DNA of 64,000 bases from the NCBI RefSeq assembly GCF_928381705.1, contig NZ_CAKMSR010000004.1, positions 1 to 64,000 on the forward strand. The letters run 5' to 3'. The stretch is from Rothia nasimurium. Its GTDB lineage: Bacteria > Actinomycetota > Actinomycetes > Actinomycetales > Micrococcaceae. Position 1 is the stretch's first letter; each line of letters starts with the position of its first letter. Under the pieces are notes generated by a model, which saw only the letters and a program-made list of their open reading frames with translations, searched no databases and was not told where the DNA came from. The position numbers and the translations under genes were made by a program. Shown in pieces: positions 9,145 to 17,140 of this stretch.

Positions 9145-10293
9145 ATGATCAAGAACCCTACCCTCGCCCAGGCCGCTGAGTTCGCTCAGGTGGGCCCCGG
9201 CGTCCTGAACCTAACCCAGCCCGTTGAAGATCTCACTGCTGACCTGCTCAATATTTATTCTGTTTCTGGCGCCGAGGTGCGCCTGGCGGACGCCGTGCAG
9301 GCGGCCCTTGAGGGGATTGGCGGCTTAGAGATAACCCGCGACGGTGACGCCATTATCGCCCGCACTAACCTGGGCCGGGATACCCGCATTGTGCTGGCAG
9401 GTCACCTAGATACGGTGCCCCTGCCCCGTACCGAGGGCTCACGAGGTACCGTACCTGCTTCTTGGTCTGAGGAAGCGGGGGAGCGGGTTCTCTACGGCCG
9501 CGGGGCCGTGGATATGAAGGGCGGGGTTGCCGTGCAGCTAGCCCTAGCTGCCCGCCTGAAGGAGCCCCACTACGATATCACCTACGTCTTTTATGACAAT
9601 GAAGAAGTTGCATCAGAGCTCTCAGGGCTTGCTCGCCTGATGCGCAACCACCGGGAGAAGCTGACCGACGCGGCCTTTGCCGTGCTCCTGGAACCCACCG
9701 ACGGCACCATTGAGGGCGGCTGCAACGGCACCATCCGCTTCTGGATTCGTACCTCGGGTGTCGCCGCCCATTCTGGTCGCGCCTGGAAGGGCGTCAACGC
9801 TATCCACAAGATGGCGGACGTTCTGGGGAGTCTTGCCGCTTACCAGCCTGCCACCTATGAGGTTGAGGGCCTGGCCTACCGCGAGGGGCTCAATGCCGTG
9901 CAGATTTCAGGCGGGGTCGCGGGGAACGTCATTCCCGATGACGCGGGCATCCATATCAACTACCGCTTTGCCCCCAATAAGACCCTGGATGAAGCCGTCG
10001 CGCACCTGCACGAGGTTTTCGAGGGCTACGAGCTGGATTTCGTGGACCTTTCATCAGCCGCCCGCCCCGGCCTGGACGCTCCGCTGTCTAGATCTCTGAT
10101 TGAGTCGGTCGGCCAGGCCCCCAAGCCCAAGTACGGGTGGACGGATGTTGCCCGCTTCAGCGAAATCGGTATTCCCGCCGTAAACTTCGGGCCCGGCGAC
10201 GCCCTGCTGGCCCATACCGATAACGAGCACGTTAAAGCCTCCGAGGTGCGTACCTGCTATACGGCGCTGGAAAGCTGGCTGACGGCGTCCTAA
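9145..10293 (+). CDS. dapE: Succinyl-diaminopimelate desuccinylase DapE
   Basis: An M20-family zinc amidohydrolase that removes succinate to give LL-diaminopimelate, completing the pathway step after DapC. Motifs: AGHLDTVP (first zinc His and Asp), GAVDMKGG (bridging Asp), YDNEEV (catalytic Glu pair) and, near the C-terminus, the last metal His in LLAHTDNEHV. A dimerisation domain sits in the middle (AHSGRAWKG). The reading frame is open further upstream, but ATG 9145 (MIKNPTLAQ) is the first start consistent with the family and follows a TATGGT box by six bases. Length is 382 residues. Confidence 0.93.
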   Translation: MIKNPTLAQAAEFAQVGPGVLNLTQPVEDLTADLLNIYSVSGAEVRLADAVQAALEGIGGLEITRDGDAIIARTNLGRDTRIVLAGHLDTVPLPRTEGSRGTVPASWSEEAGERVLYGRGAVDMKGGVAVQLALAARLKEPHYDITYVFYDNEEVASELSGLARLMRNHREKLTDAAFAVLLEPTDGTIEGGCNGTIRFWIRTSGVAAHSGRAWKGVNAIHKMADVLGSLAAYQPATYEVEGLAYREGLNAVQISGGVAGNVIPDDAGIHINYRFAPNKTLDEAVAHLHEVFEGYELDFVDLSSAARPGLDAPLSRSLIESVGQAPKPKYGWTDVARFSEIGIPAVNFGPGDALLAHTDNEHVKASEVRTCYTALESWLTAS

Positions 10294-10385
10294 CCCTGCC
10301 AGCCTGTGCAGACTTCTTGGGCTGTGTGCAGAGAAAAACCTGCTCACAGCCTAAAAACCCTGCACAGCCCCATCGAGAAAAATGC

Positions 10386-10415
10386 CAAGGGCCCCATCGT
10401 ATGATGGGGCCCTTG
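10386..10415. terminator. Bidirectional terminator between dapE and gluD
   Basis: CAAGGGCCCCATC (10386-10398) pairs with GATGGGGCCCTTG (10403-10415) across a four-base loop, between convergent genes. Confidence 0.85.
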
Positions 10416-10444
10416 ACCTGTAACCGGAGCGTAAAGCGCGGACG

Positions 10445-11362
10445 CTAGTGCTTGGGGATCTTGAACATCAGCTCGGTCTTGGGGCGGGCTTCGTCCACTT
10501 CACCGGGCACACCGTCGGCGTGCTTGATCTCTACGTCGGAGCGGGAGCTCATGTACTTAGCGAGCCACTCAGCGAAGAGGGTCAGGGCGAAGTTGATCAC
10601 CACGAAGATGAGGGCTGCCAGCAGGAGCATCTGCAAGATATTGCCCTCGCCAGAGCCGAAGCGGCGGGCAGCGGCCAGCAGCTCGGGGTAGGAGATGATG
10701 TAGCCCAGGGCGGTGTCCTTGAGAATGACCACGAACTGCGAGAGCAGCGAGGGCATCATGGCGGTCAGAGCCTGGGGTACCAGAATCAGGGTCAGAACCT
10801 TCCACGGAGTCAGGCCGATAGCCAGACCGGCTTCACCCTGGCCCTTGGGCAGCTGCTGCACACCGGAGCGCAGAAGCTCAGCGATGACCGAGCCGTTGTA
10901 GAGGGTCAGACCCAGAATAACGGCGATGAAGGGCAGCTGGGAGGGGGCAAAGAGGTTGAGCTTGCCCAGGAAAAGCCAGAAGAAGATCATCATGATGAGC
11001 ACGGGTACGGCGCGGAAGAATTCCACGACCACGGTGCCGAAGGCTCGCACGGCCTTATTGGGTGACAGGCGGGCCAGACCGAAGAAGAGACCGAAAGCCA
11101 CCGAGGTGACCACAGAGATCAGGGCTGCTGAGAGGGTCTTCCAGAGGGCGGGCAGGATGTAGTTGGCCCAGAGGTTACCCGAGAAGAGGGAGGTCCACTT
11201 ATCGGCTTCCAGCTGGCCCTGGCGGTTCATCACCATCATGATGTAGGCAAAGCCTGCTGCCAGGAGCACAAGAGCCACGATGTTGAAGATGCGGGTTCGG
11301 GCACGGGCCTTGGGGCCGGGTACGTCAAAGAGTACCGAGGTTGAGGTCATACGCTTGCTCAT
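10445..11362 (-). CDS. gluD: Glutamate-type ABC transporter permease GluD
   Basis: An inner-membrane permease of a polar amino-acid ABC importer, 305 residues. It has an N-terminal cytoplasmic extension, one extra N-terminal helix (residues ~25-45) and a core of about five helices, with the HisM-family segment LRSGVQQLPKGQGEAGLAIGL (EAA loop) that contacts the ATPase. A charged tail follows. Its ATG overlaps the gluC stop by four bases, so translation is probably coupled. The order gluA-gluB-gluC-gluD equals the Corynebacterium glutamate uptake operon; the actual substrate (glutamate, glutamine or aspartate) is inferred. Confidence 0.88.
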   Translation of the reverse strand: MSKRMTSTSVLFDVPGPKARARTRIFNIVALVLLAAGFAYIMMVMNRQGQLEADKWTSLFSGNLWANYILPALWKTLSAALISVVTSVAFGLFFGLARLSPNKAVRAFGTVVVEFFRAVPVLIMMIFFWLFLGKLNLFAPSQLPFIAVILGLTLYNGSVIAELLRSGVQQLPKGQGEAGLAIGLTPWKVLTLILVPQALTAMMPSLLSQFVVILKDTALGYIISYPELLAAARRFGSGEGNILQMLLLAALIFVVINFALTLFAEWLAKYMSSRSDVEIKHADGVPGEVDEARPKTELMFKIPKH

Positions 11363-12042
11363 CGCTTCACCGCCAGTTTACGAGAGGCCCAGGTGGTTAG
11401 CAGGCCGATGGGGACAACAATAATCACAAAGCCCATGGCGAAGACGAAGAAGATCATGAAGATGAGGTCTGAGTTGAACTCAATCATGGACTTCATCATG
11501 CCGGATGCCTCAGCGACTGAGGCTACGGTGGCTACGGTGGTGTTCTTGGCTAGCGCAATCAGGGTGTTGCCCAGCGGGGTGATGGAGCCGCGTAGAGCCT
11601 GCGGGAAAATCACGTAGCGGGCGGTGGGGAGGAAGCCCAGGCCGATGGCGCGGGCCGCTTCAGCCTGGCCGACGGGTACGGTATTGACGCCGGAGCGGAT
11701 GGCCTCACAGACGAAGGCCGCGTGGTAGATGGCAAGGACGATGACGGCGTAGATAAAGAAGTTCCACTCAAAGCTGGTTGCTAGTGAGAGCTGGAACTGG
11801 GTCCACACGCCCAGGATTGCCAGGGTCATCAGAATGGTCAGCGGGGTGTTGCGAACCAGGTGCACGTAGGCGGTACCCGCCCAGCGTAGGGAGGGCACAG
11901 GCGAGATACGCATAAGTGCCAGCAGAGAGCCGAGGACGAAAGATCCGATGGCTGCCCAGAAGGTCAGCTGGATGTTGGTCCAGAAGGCGCCGATGACGTC
12001 GTAGGTGGCAAAGAGCGTGGAGAGCTGTTCAGAGAACGACAT
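11359..12042 (-). CDS. gluC: Glutamate-type ABC transporter permease GluC
   Basis: Second permease subunit, 227 residues with about five transmembrane helices. The conserved EAA-type loop is at RSGVNTVPVGQAEAARAIGL, and LTFWAAIGSFVLGSLLALMRIS is the first core helix. It would form a heterodimer with GluD and receive energy from GluA. It lies 59 bases after gluB and overlaps gluD by four bases, all in one direction. Confidence 0.88.
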   Translation of the reverse strand: MSFSEQLSTLFATYDVIGAFWTNIQLTFWAAIGSFVLGSLLALMRISPVPSLRWAGTAYVHLVRNTPLTILMTLAILGVWTQFQLSLATSFEWNFFIYAVIVLAIYHAAFVCEAIRSGVNTVPVGQAEAARAIGLGFLPTARYVIFPQALRGSITPLGNTLIALAKNTTVATVASVAEASGMMKSMIEFNSDLIFMIFFVFAMGFVIIVVPIGLLTTWASRKLAVKR

Positions 12043-12101
12043 GAAAGCCTCCGATGGTTGAAAGATTGTGGTGTGGTGAAGGTGCGCTGGGCGTCGCGGC
12101 C

Positions 12102-12950
12102 TTATTTGGCGTCAACGGTGGCGCAGGCGTCGGTGAGGACGGGCGGGTTCAGCTCGGCGTTGTAGGTGTAGTTAGCGGCACCTACGTTCTTTTTGATGGC
12201 TTCTTCCCAGGCGCCGGTTTCGACCATCTTGTTGATGGCTGCGTTGATGGCGGCGCACTTGTCGGAGCCCTTGGGCAGGCCGACACCGTAGTTTTCGGTG
12301 GAGAAGGTGTTGCCCACGAGCTTGAGCTCGCCCTGGTTGGCCTTGGTAGAGGCAAGGCCCGCGAGGATGATGTCGTCGGTGGTCACAGCATCGACCATGC
12401 CGGCGTTGAGGGCGACGACGCAGTCAGAGTAGGAGTTCTGCTGAACCAGCTGGACCTCTGATGAGTACTTGTCCTGGATCTTCTTTGCACTGGTTGAGCC
12501 GGTGACGGAGCACAGGTTCTTCCCGGCAAGAGATTCGGGGCCGGTGATGTCGGTGTTCTCTGCCTGGACTAGCAGGTCCTGGCCAGCGACGAAGTAGGGG
12601 CCGGCGAAGTCGACGGTCTTGAGTCGCTTTTCGGTGATGGAATAGGTCGCAAAAATCATGTCTACCTGGTTGTTGGTGAGCATGTTTTCGCGGTTGGCGC
12701 TGGGGGCTTCGACCCATTCGATCTGCTCTTCGGAGTAGCCGAGTTCAGCTGCAACGTAGCGGGCTACGTCGGTGTCGAAGCCGGTGTAGTCGCGTCCGTC
12801 CTGGTAGCCCAGGCCGGGCTGGTCGTACTTGATGCCGATGCGGATGGTGTCTTCGCTGCCGGTAGCGGAGCAACCGGAGAGCGCGAGGACGCCGGTGGCG
12901 AGCAGAGCGGCGCAGGCTGCGGCCTTTGCTTTGGCGCGGGAGAGATTCAT
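12102..12950 (-). CDS. gluB: Glutamate-type ABC transporter substrate-binding lipoprotein GluB
   Basis: Extracellular solute-binding protein, 282 residues. The N-terminus has a basic region, a hydrophobic stretch and the lipobox LSGC, so it should be lipid-anchored. The mature part is an SBP family 3 fold, with IRIGIKYDQPG at the start, the TGFDTDVARYVA ligand-binding segment and MIFATYSITEKR in the hinge region. It follows gluA by only 12 bases. Binding of glutamate rather than another polar amino acid is inferred from operon order. Confidence 0.88.
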   Translation of the reverse strand: MNLSRAKAKAAACAALLATGVLALSGCSATGSEDTIRIGIKYDQPGLGYQDGRDYTGFDTDVARYVAAELGYSEEQIEWVEAPSANRENMLTNNQVDMIFATYSITEKRLKTVDFAGPYFVAGQDLLVQAENTDITGPESLAGKNLCSVTGSTSAKKIQDKYSSEVQLVQQNSYSDCVVALNAGMVDAVTTDDIILAGLASTKANQGELKLVGNTFSTENYGVGLPKGSDKCAAINAAINKMVETGAWEEAIKKNVGAANYTYNAELNPPVLTDACATVDAK

Positions 12951-12962
12951 GGCTGGCCGTCC

Positions 12963-13706
12963 TTAGTGACCCAGGATCTTACCCAGGAAGTCCTTGGCGC
13001 GGTCTGACTGGGGGTTGGTGAAGAACTGGTTGGGGGTGGCTTCTTCGACGATTTCGCCGTCGGCCAGGAAGACGATGCGGTCTGCTGCCTTGCGGGCGAA
13101 GCCCATTTCGTGGGTTACCACGATCATGGTCATGCCTTCGCGGGCGAGAGAGACCATGGTGTCGAGTACTTCGTTGACCATTTCGGGGTCAAGGGCGCTG
13201 GTGGGCTCGTCGAAGAGCATGACCTTGGGCTTCATGGCGAGGGCGCGGGCGATAGCGACGCGCTGCTGCTGGCCGCCGGAGAGCTGGGCGGGCATCTTGG
13301 AGGCCTGGTTATCGACGCCAACCTTCTTGAGCAGGCTCATGGCCAGTTCTTCGGCTTCGGCCTTGCCCATGCCGCGTACCTTGCGGGGGCCAAGGGTGAC
13401 GTTTTCGAGGATGGTCTTGTGGGCAAAGAGGTTGAAGGACTGGAAGACCATGCCGACTTCTGCGCGCAGGTTGGCGAGTTCTTTACCTTCTTCGGGCAGT
13501 TTTTTGCCGTCGATGGTGATGGTGCCGTCGGTGATGGTTTCAAGACGGTTGATGGTGCGGCAGAGGGTTGACTTGCCGGAGCCTGAAGGGCCGAGGAGGA
13601 CGACAACCTCGCCCTTGCCGATGGAAAGGTTGATGTCCTTGAGGACGTGGTTCTCACCGTAGTGCTTGTTGACGTGGGTGAGCTGAACCAGTGCGTCAGT
13701 AGTCAC
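12963..13706 (-). CDS. gluA: Glutamate-type ABC transporter ATPase GluA
   Basis: Cytoplasmic ATP-binding subunit, 247 residues and full length for the GlnQ/HisP class. Walker A is GPSGSGKST (residues ~38-46), the signature is [10 protein letters not shown], Walker B is [13 protein letters not shown] and the H-loop is VTHEMGFA. As first gene of gluABCD its upstream region (13707-13911) should hold the operon promoter. The ATG at 13706 follows AGAGAGGAAGCCC, whose GAGAGGA is the Shine-Dalgarno. Confidence 0.92.
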   Translation of the reverse strand: MTTDALVQLTHVNKHYGENHVLKDINLSIGKGEVVVLLGPSGSGKSTLCRTINRLETITDGTITIDGKKLPEEGKELANLRAEVGMVFQSFNLFAHKTILENVTLGPRKVRGMGKAEAEELAMSLLKKVGVDNQASKMPAQLSGGQQQRVAIARALAMKPKVMLFDEPTSALDPEMVNEVLDTMVSLAREGMTMIVVTHEMGFARKAADRIVFLADGEIVEEATPNQFFTNPQSDRAKDFLGKILGH

Positions 13707-13789
13707 TGGGCTTCCTCTCTTGTGGTGGATTCAGTGCGTGCACCGGTAGCATGGAGGTGCTGTGGCACAAACCAAATGGTGTATGTGCC

Positions 13790-13822
13790 TTACCTTACCC
13801 CCTGTAAGGTAAACAACTTGTT
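13790..13822. promoter_or_regulatory. Two adjoining palindromes upstream of gluABCD
   Basis: TTACCTTAC at 13790-13798 and GTAAGGTAA at 13804-13812 form a perfect 9-bp inverted repeat with a five-base spacer. Directly next to it AACAACTTGTT (13812-13822) is a perfect 11-base palindrome. Together they lie 84-116 bases upstream of gluA, where a regulator of the transporter would bind. No known consensus (for example AmtR) is matched, so the factor is unknown. Confidence 0.5.
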
Positions 13823-13911
13823 ACACGGGGTGTCGTGTTTTTACAGTCATATTTGTTGGGTTTTGTTGAGGGGCGCTGGGCGAAAGGGCTTGGCTCCTGC
13901 GGGAGGACGGT

Positions 13912-14268
13912 ATGAATTATCTACTGGTTGCGGTGACCTTTGTGGTGCTGGCGGCGGTGATGGCCGGGTGCGCGGTGCTGGGTACTGACCGCTTGATTCC
14001 GGGGCGGAAGGCTATCGAGGCGGCAAGCAAGGACGGCGTAGCGCTGGTTCCTGCCGCTGAGCCGCCCCTGATTCTTTCGGACCGCCCGGGCGCGGACGAG
14101 CTGGAGCGGGTTCGTTTTGCTACCTCGGCCCTGGGCTATAACCGCGATGAGGTTGATGGGGTGCTCGCTAAGGTGGTTGCTGAGAATAGCCGCCTGCGGG
14201 CAGAACTTGAGACCCTGCGCGGTGATCGGGGTCAGGACGCCGCTACCGACCTTGGCGGGGAGGGCTAG
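13912..14268 (+). CDS. Small membrane-anchored DivIVA-domain protein
   Basis: A 118-residue protein with one N-terminal transmembrane helix (residues ~3-24) and a short DivIVA-like motif, VRFATSALGYNRDEVDGVLAKV, followed by a short coiled-coil segment (AENSRLRAELETL). Such small actinobacterial DivIVA-domain proteins are thought to sit at curved membranes or the division machinery; the specific role here is unknown. A GGGAGG Shine-Dalgarno precedes the ATG. The following mannosyltransferase-like gene starts four bases after its stop, with its Shine-Dalgarno inside this gene, so the two are translationally coupled. Confidence 0.75.
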   Translation: MNYLLVAVTFVVLAAVMAGCAVLGTDRLIPGRKAIEAASKDGVALVPAAEPPLILSDRPGADELERVRFATSALGYNRDEVDGVLAKVVAENSRLRAELETLRGDRGQDAATDLGGEG

Positions 14269-14272
14269 GGGA

Positions 14273-15592
14273 GTGGGGCGTCCGTCCGCACCACAGCATA
14301 GCGGGGTGCTTGACCGCACCGCTGCGACCCTGAGCGTGAGCGCCAGTCGGGGCCTGCTGTTCTTCACGAGCCTGCCCATCGGCCTGCGGGTGGCCCTGGT
14401 CTATGCCGCAAGCCGGCTCTGGGGCTGGTTTATTTTCTCAACCGTGGGTCTGCACCAGACCTTTAGCCCCTGGAAAAATACCTCAATGGGTTACCTGGAG
14501 TTTGTCACTATTTGGGACGCCGACTGGTACGCCAAGATAGCCGCTGGTGGCTACCCTGCGGTTCTCCCCGTGGACGCCAGCGGTCACATTGCCCAAAACG
14601 AGTGGGCTTTCTACCCCCTCTACCCCCTGATCAGCGGAGCCATGACGAGCGCGACCGGGCTGAGCTATCAGACGGTTGCCCCTACTGTCTCCCTGCTGTT
14701 TGGCTTTGGGGCAGCCTGGTTTATCTACCGGCTCTTTGAAGCCAGCCTACAGGCACGCGAGGCAGCTGCCGGAAGCGCTCCTGCCCACCGGGGCACTGAG
14801 CTAGAGACAACCGTCCTGTGGGCAACCGCCGCCGTTAGCTTCTGCGCCGTTGCACCGATTCTGCAAACCGGCTATGCCGAGGCAACCGGCCTCTTCTTCC
14901 TGGCCTGGGCCCTCTACTGGCTGGTACAGCAACGCTATGTACTTCTGCTTCTTCCGGCCCTTGGGGCGGCCCTGTCCCGCCCTGTAGGTGTGCCCCTGGG
15001 AGCCGTGGTTGGCATCTGGTGGTTCGTGTGCTGGGTTCAGCAGGCCCGCACTGAGAACCTGCTGAGCGCCCTGAAAGCAACCGCCCCGCAGCTGGCCTCT
15101 GCCCTCACCGTGTGTGCTTTCGCCTTTATCCACCCGGCCATTGCCTGGGCGTCCACCGGGCGTATCGACGCCTACACCGCTACCGAGGCCGCATGGAGAG
15201 CTGGCGGGGAGCACGTGCTGCCCTTTGCGCCCTGGTACACCCAGAGCCAGCTCTACCTGGGGCAGGGGAGAGGCCCCCTCGTCCTTATCCTGCTACTGGG
15301 CGCCTACCTGCTGGCCCTGCTGGCTCCCGTGACCCGGCGGGTGCTCCACCCGGCGCTCATCACCTGGTGTGCAGCCTACGCGGTGTATATGCTGGCCTTC
15401 TTCAACCCGCAGTCCTCCACTTTCCGCCTGCTGCTGCCCCTCTTCCCGCTCCTGCTGCCCCTCGTGGCCCTATCCGCTTCGCGGGCCTACCGCTGGCTGC
15501 TGATTCTCAGCGGAGCAACCCTGCAGTTTGGCTGGGTCGGCTGGCTCTGGCACTGGAAGCAGCTACCCGGCGGCGGGGACTACCCGCCCTAA
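14273..15592 (+). CDS. PIG-V/mannosyltransferase-like integral membrane protein
   Basis: A polytopic membrane protein of 439 residues with roughly ten hydrophobic segments. The N-terminal part has the loop WDADWYAKIAAGGYP followed by FYPLYPLI, characteristic of PIG-V-like polyprenol-linked mannosyltransferases (GT-C fold). A role in lipomannan or cell-envelope glycan mannosylation is inferred, not shown. I place the start at GTG 14273, which follows GGGGAGGG with proper spacing; an earlier in-frame ATG would overlap the DivIVA gene over most of its second half. Confidence 0.75.
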   Translation: MGRPSAPQHSGVLDRTAATLSVSASRGLLFFTSLPIGLRVALVYAASRLWGWFIFSTVGLHQTFSPWKNTSMGYLEFVTIWDADWYAKIAAGGYPAVLPVDASGHIAQNEWAFYPLYPLISGAMTSATGLSYQTVAPTVSLLFGFGAAWFIYRLFEASLQAREAAAGSAPAHRGTELETTVLWATAAVSFCAVAPILQTGYAEATGLFFLAWALYWLVQQRYVLLLLPALGAALSRPVGVPLGAVVGIWWFVCWVQQARTENLLSALKATAPQLASALTVCAFAFIHPAIAWASTGRIDAYTATEAAWRAGGEHVLPFAPWYTQSQLYLGQGRGPLVLILLLGAYLLALLAPVTRRVLHPALITWCAAYAVYMLAFFNPQSSTFRLLLPLFPLLLPLVALSASRAYRWLLILSGATLQFGWVGWLWHWKQLPGGGDYPP

Positions 15593-15714
15593 ACCTGTAA
15601 GTTTCCACCCAAAAACGCCAGAAGTGAGCCACTAAGCACTATGATTAAAAGAAGGTGAGACCGGCAACAGAAGCCGAGAAACCGCAGACCAACCCTCGTT
15701 GAAGGAGAACCAAG

Positions 15715-15876
15715 ATGGCAGCTCAGAAACCACGCACCGGCGACGGCCCCCTCGAAATCGTGCGCGAAGGGCGCAGCATCGTCATGCGCATTCCCGTTGA
15801 AGGTGGCGGCCGCCTGGTTCTTGATATCACCGAAGAAGAAGTTGAAGCGATCCGCAAGTGCGTTGAAAACGTCTAG
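15715..15876 (+). CDS. DUF3117 small conserved actinobacterial protein
   Basis: A 53-residue protein beginning MAAQKPRTGDGPLE and ending CVENV, matching the very conserved actinobacterial DUF3117 family (for example Rv1211). The core IVMRIPVEGGGRLVLDI suggests a small beta-sheet protein. Function is not known. GAAGGAG at 15701-15707 is a strong Shine-Dalgarno, and TATGAT at 15640-15645 is a likely -10. In Mycobacterium the relative lies in the same neighbourhood as the O-methyltransferase and tatB genes that follow here. Confidence 0.9.
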   Translation: MAAQKPRTGDGPLEIVREGRSIVMRIPVEGGGRLVLDITEEEVEAIRKCVENV

Positions 15877-15887
15877 GCTTCGGCTCT

Positions 15888-15933
15888 AAGCCCGGCCCCT
15901 GCTCCGAACCCCACCGGTTTGGGGCGGGGGCTT
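15888..15933. terminator. Possible bidirectional terminator after DUF3117
   Basis: AAGCCC (15888-15893) can pair with GGGCTT (15928-15933) around an inner stem CCCCA (15909-15913)/TGGGG (15920-15924). The stem has bulges, and it sits between two convergent genes. Confidence 0.5.
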
Positions 15934-16574
15934 TAGCGTTTGTAGACCAGGTAAAGACCCTCGCCCGCGTGTACAAGGGAGACAAAAACATCGGCGGTAC
16001 AGGCCGCTACCTCGTGTAAGACAGAGCGTACCGAAACGGTTACGGCATCACGGGCCGTGGGATTAGCAACAGCCCCGCCCACCAGCGGGTCGTGCAGAAT
16101 CAGGAGCCCGCCAGGTTCTAGGAGGGCCAGCGTATCGTAGACCAGCTGTTCAGCTAGCTGGCTACCGGCGTCTATAAAGGCCAGATCGTAGGAGGCCGCT
16201 GAGAGGCGGGGGAGTACCTCGGCAGCATCGCCGGTGATGACGCGCACCCGGTGGCTCTTATCAAGACCGGCAGCTGCCAGCAGCGTGCGAGTTGCCTGGC
16301 AGCGGGTGGCATCGATATCGATGGCGGTGAGCGCCGCACCGGGGGCCAGACCCGTGAGCAGGGCAGCCGTAGCAACTCCGGCACCGCAACCGATTTCTAC
16401 AGCGTGTTGGGCCTTGGTAGCTGCCGCGAGCACCGTAAGCAGGGAAGCTACCGACGGGGCGACGGGGGCGGCGTCCAACCGCTCGGCCCCAGCCCGGGCA
16501 GAAGCCACCGCCGGAGCCTCCAACGGGAACTCTTCAGCATAAACCCAGCTTCGAGCCTGTTCCTGAGTATTCAC
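15933..16574 (-). CDS. O-methyltransferase family protein
   Basis: A 213-residue SAM-dependent class I methyltransferase of the catechol-O-methyltransferase-like (Methyltransf_3) group. SAM motif I is EIGCGAGVATAALL, with the acidic residue after beta-2 in TAIDIDA. AFIDAG and LLILHDPLVGG correspond to the metal and catalytic loop region. It is the counterpart of Rv1220c by position near tatB and mrp. Substrate unknown. No sigE/rseA/htrA genes lie between it and tatB, unlike Mycobacterium. Confidence 0.85.
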   Translation of the reverse strand: MNTQEQARSWVYAEEFPLEAPAVASARAGAERLDAAPVAPSVASLLTVLAAATKAQHAVEIGCGAGVATAALLTGLAPGAALTAIDIDATRCQATRTLLAAAGLDKSHRVRVITGDAAEVLPRLSAASYDLAFIDAGSQLAEQLVYDTLALLEPGGLLILHDPLVGGAVANPTARDAVTVSVRSVLHEVAACTADVFVSLVHAGEGLYLVYKR

Positions 16575-16672
16575 CTAGTACTTCACCTTCACATGAGTGC
16601 GCGCGGGAATGATTCTGGAAACATCTTAATCAACCCCGCTCGTTTTATGGGCGAACACTCGGGCTGAGCTGG

Positions 16673-16684
16673 TAATCTCTTTGT
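16673..16684 (+). promoter_or_regulatory. Leaderless-type -10 box of tatB
   Basis: TAATCT at 16673-16678 is followed by six bases and the GTG start of tatB. There is no Shine-Dalgarno between them. Confidence 0.5.
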
Positions 16685-17050
16685 GTGTTTGGAATTAGCG
16701 GCCTCGAATTTATCGTTCTAGCGATCCTGGTGTTTGTTGTCATCGGGCCAGAACGCATGCCCGAATATGCCCAGCAGCTCAAAGACTTTATCAAGTGGGT
16801 TCGCCGTATGGCCTTTGACGCTAAGGACGACCTCAAAGAAACTCTCGGCCCCGACTTGGGCGATATTAACTGGCGCCAGTACGACCCCCGCCAGTACGAT
16901 CCCCGCGTCATTGTGCGCGAGGCTTTTGCTGAGGACGACGAAGAGCGCCGCAAGGAACTTGAAGAAAAGGCGGCAGCTGCACCGGCTCCCTCTGTGAGTG
17001 TGCGCCTGCCCCGCGGCGCCTGGGCTCCCTTCGATACTGAGGCCACCTAA
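16685..17050 (+). CDS. tatB: Twin-arginine translocase subunit TatB
   Basis: A single-pass membrane protein of 121 residues: N-terminal helix (ISGLEFIVLAILVFVVIG), the GPER hinge, an amphipathic helix (MPEYAQQLKDFIKWVRR) and a charged cytoplasmic tail. With TatA and TatC it exports folded proteins carrying twin-arginine signals; a Tat-type substrate remnant is seen at 63.7 kb. GPERMP and an F-G turn after the start are typical TatB features. The start is GTG 16685. In Mycobacterium tatB also lies next to the mrp/CBS cluster. Confidence 0.9.
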   Translation: MFGISGLEFIVLAILVFVVIGPERMPEYAQQLKDFIKWVRRMAFDAKDDLKETLGPDLGDINWRQYDPRQYDPRVIVREAFAEDDEERRKELEEKAAAAPAPSVSVRLPRGAWAPFDTEAT

Positions 17051-17065
17051 ATTCTTTCTCCCGCT

Positions 17066-17132
17066 AAGGGGACCTGATTTTCAAAAAAGGACCGCATAAT
17101 ATGCGGTCCTTTTGAAGTTTTGCGGTCCCCTT
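17066..17132. terminator. Nested bidirectional terminator between tatB and mrp
   Basis: Inner perfect 13-bp stem (17085-17097 with 17101-17113, AAAAGGACCGCAT and complement) sits inside an outer 9-bp stem (AAGGGGACC at 17066-17074 with GGTCCCCTT at 17124-17132). Poly-A/poly-T edges suit both directions. Confidence 0.85.
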
Positions 17133-17140
17133 GGGCCGGG

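Noticed and set aside
10294..10380. Repeated CTGTGCAG-like words after dapE
   Set aside because: Short, irregular and not forming a consistent repeat unit; treated as chance or a weak secondary structure before the terminator.
10448..11065. Plus-strand frame of 205 codons opposite gluD
   Set aside because: Antisense shadow of a clear permease gene, low-complexity Gly/Gln/His composition.
16575..16684. Missing sigE/rseA/htrA block between the O-methyltransferase and tatB
   Set aside because: Considered as a deletion, but there is no remnant; many actinobacteria keep these genes elsewhere, so nothing can be claimed.
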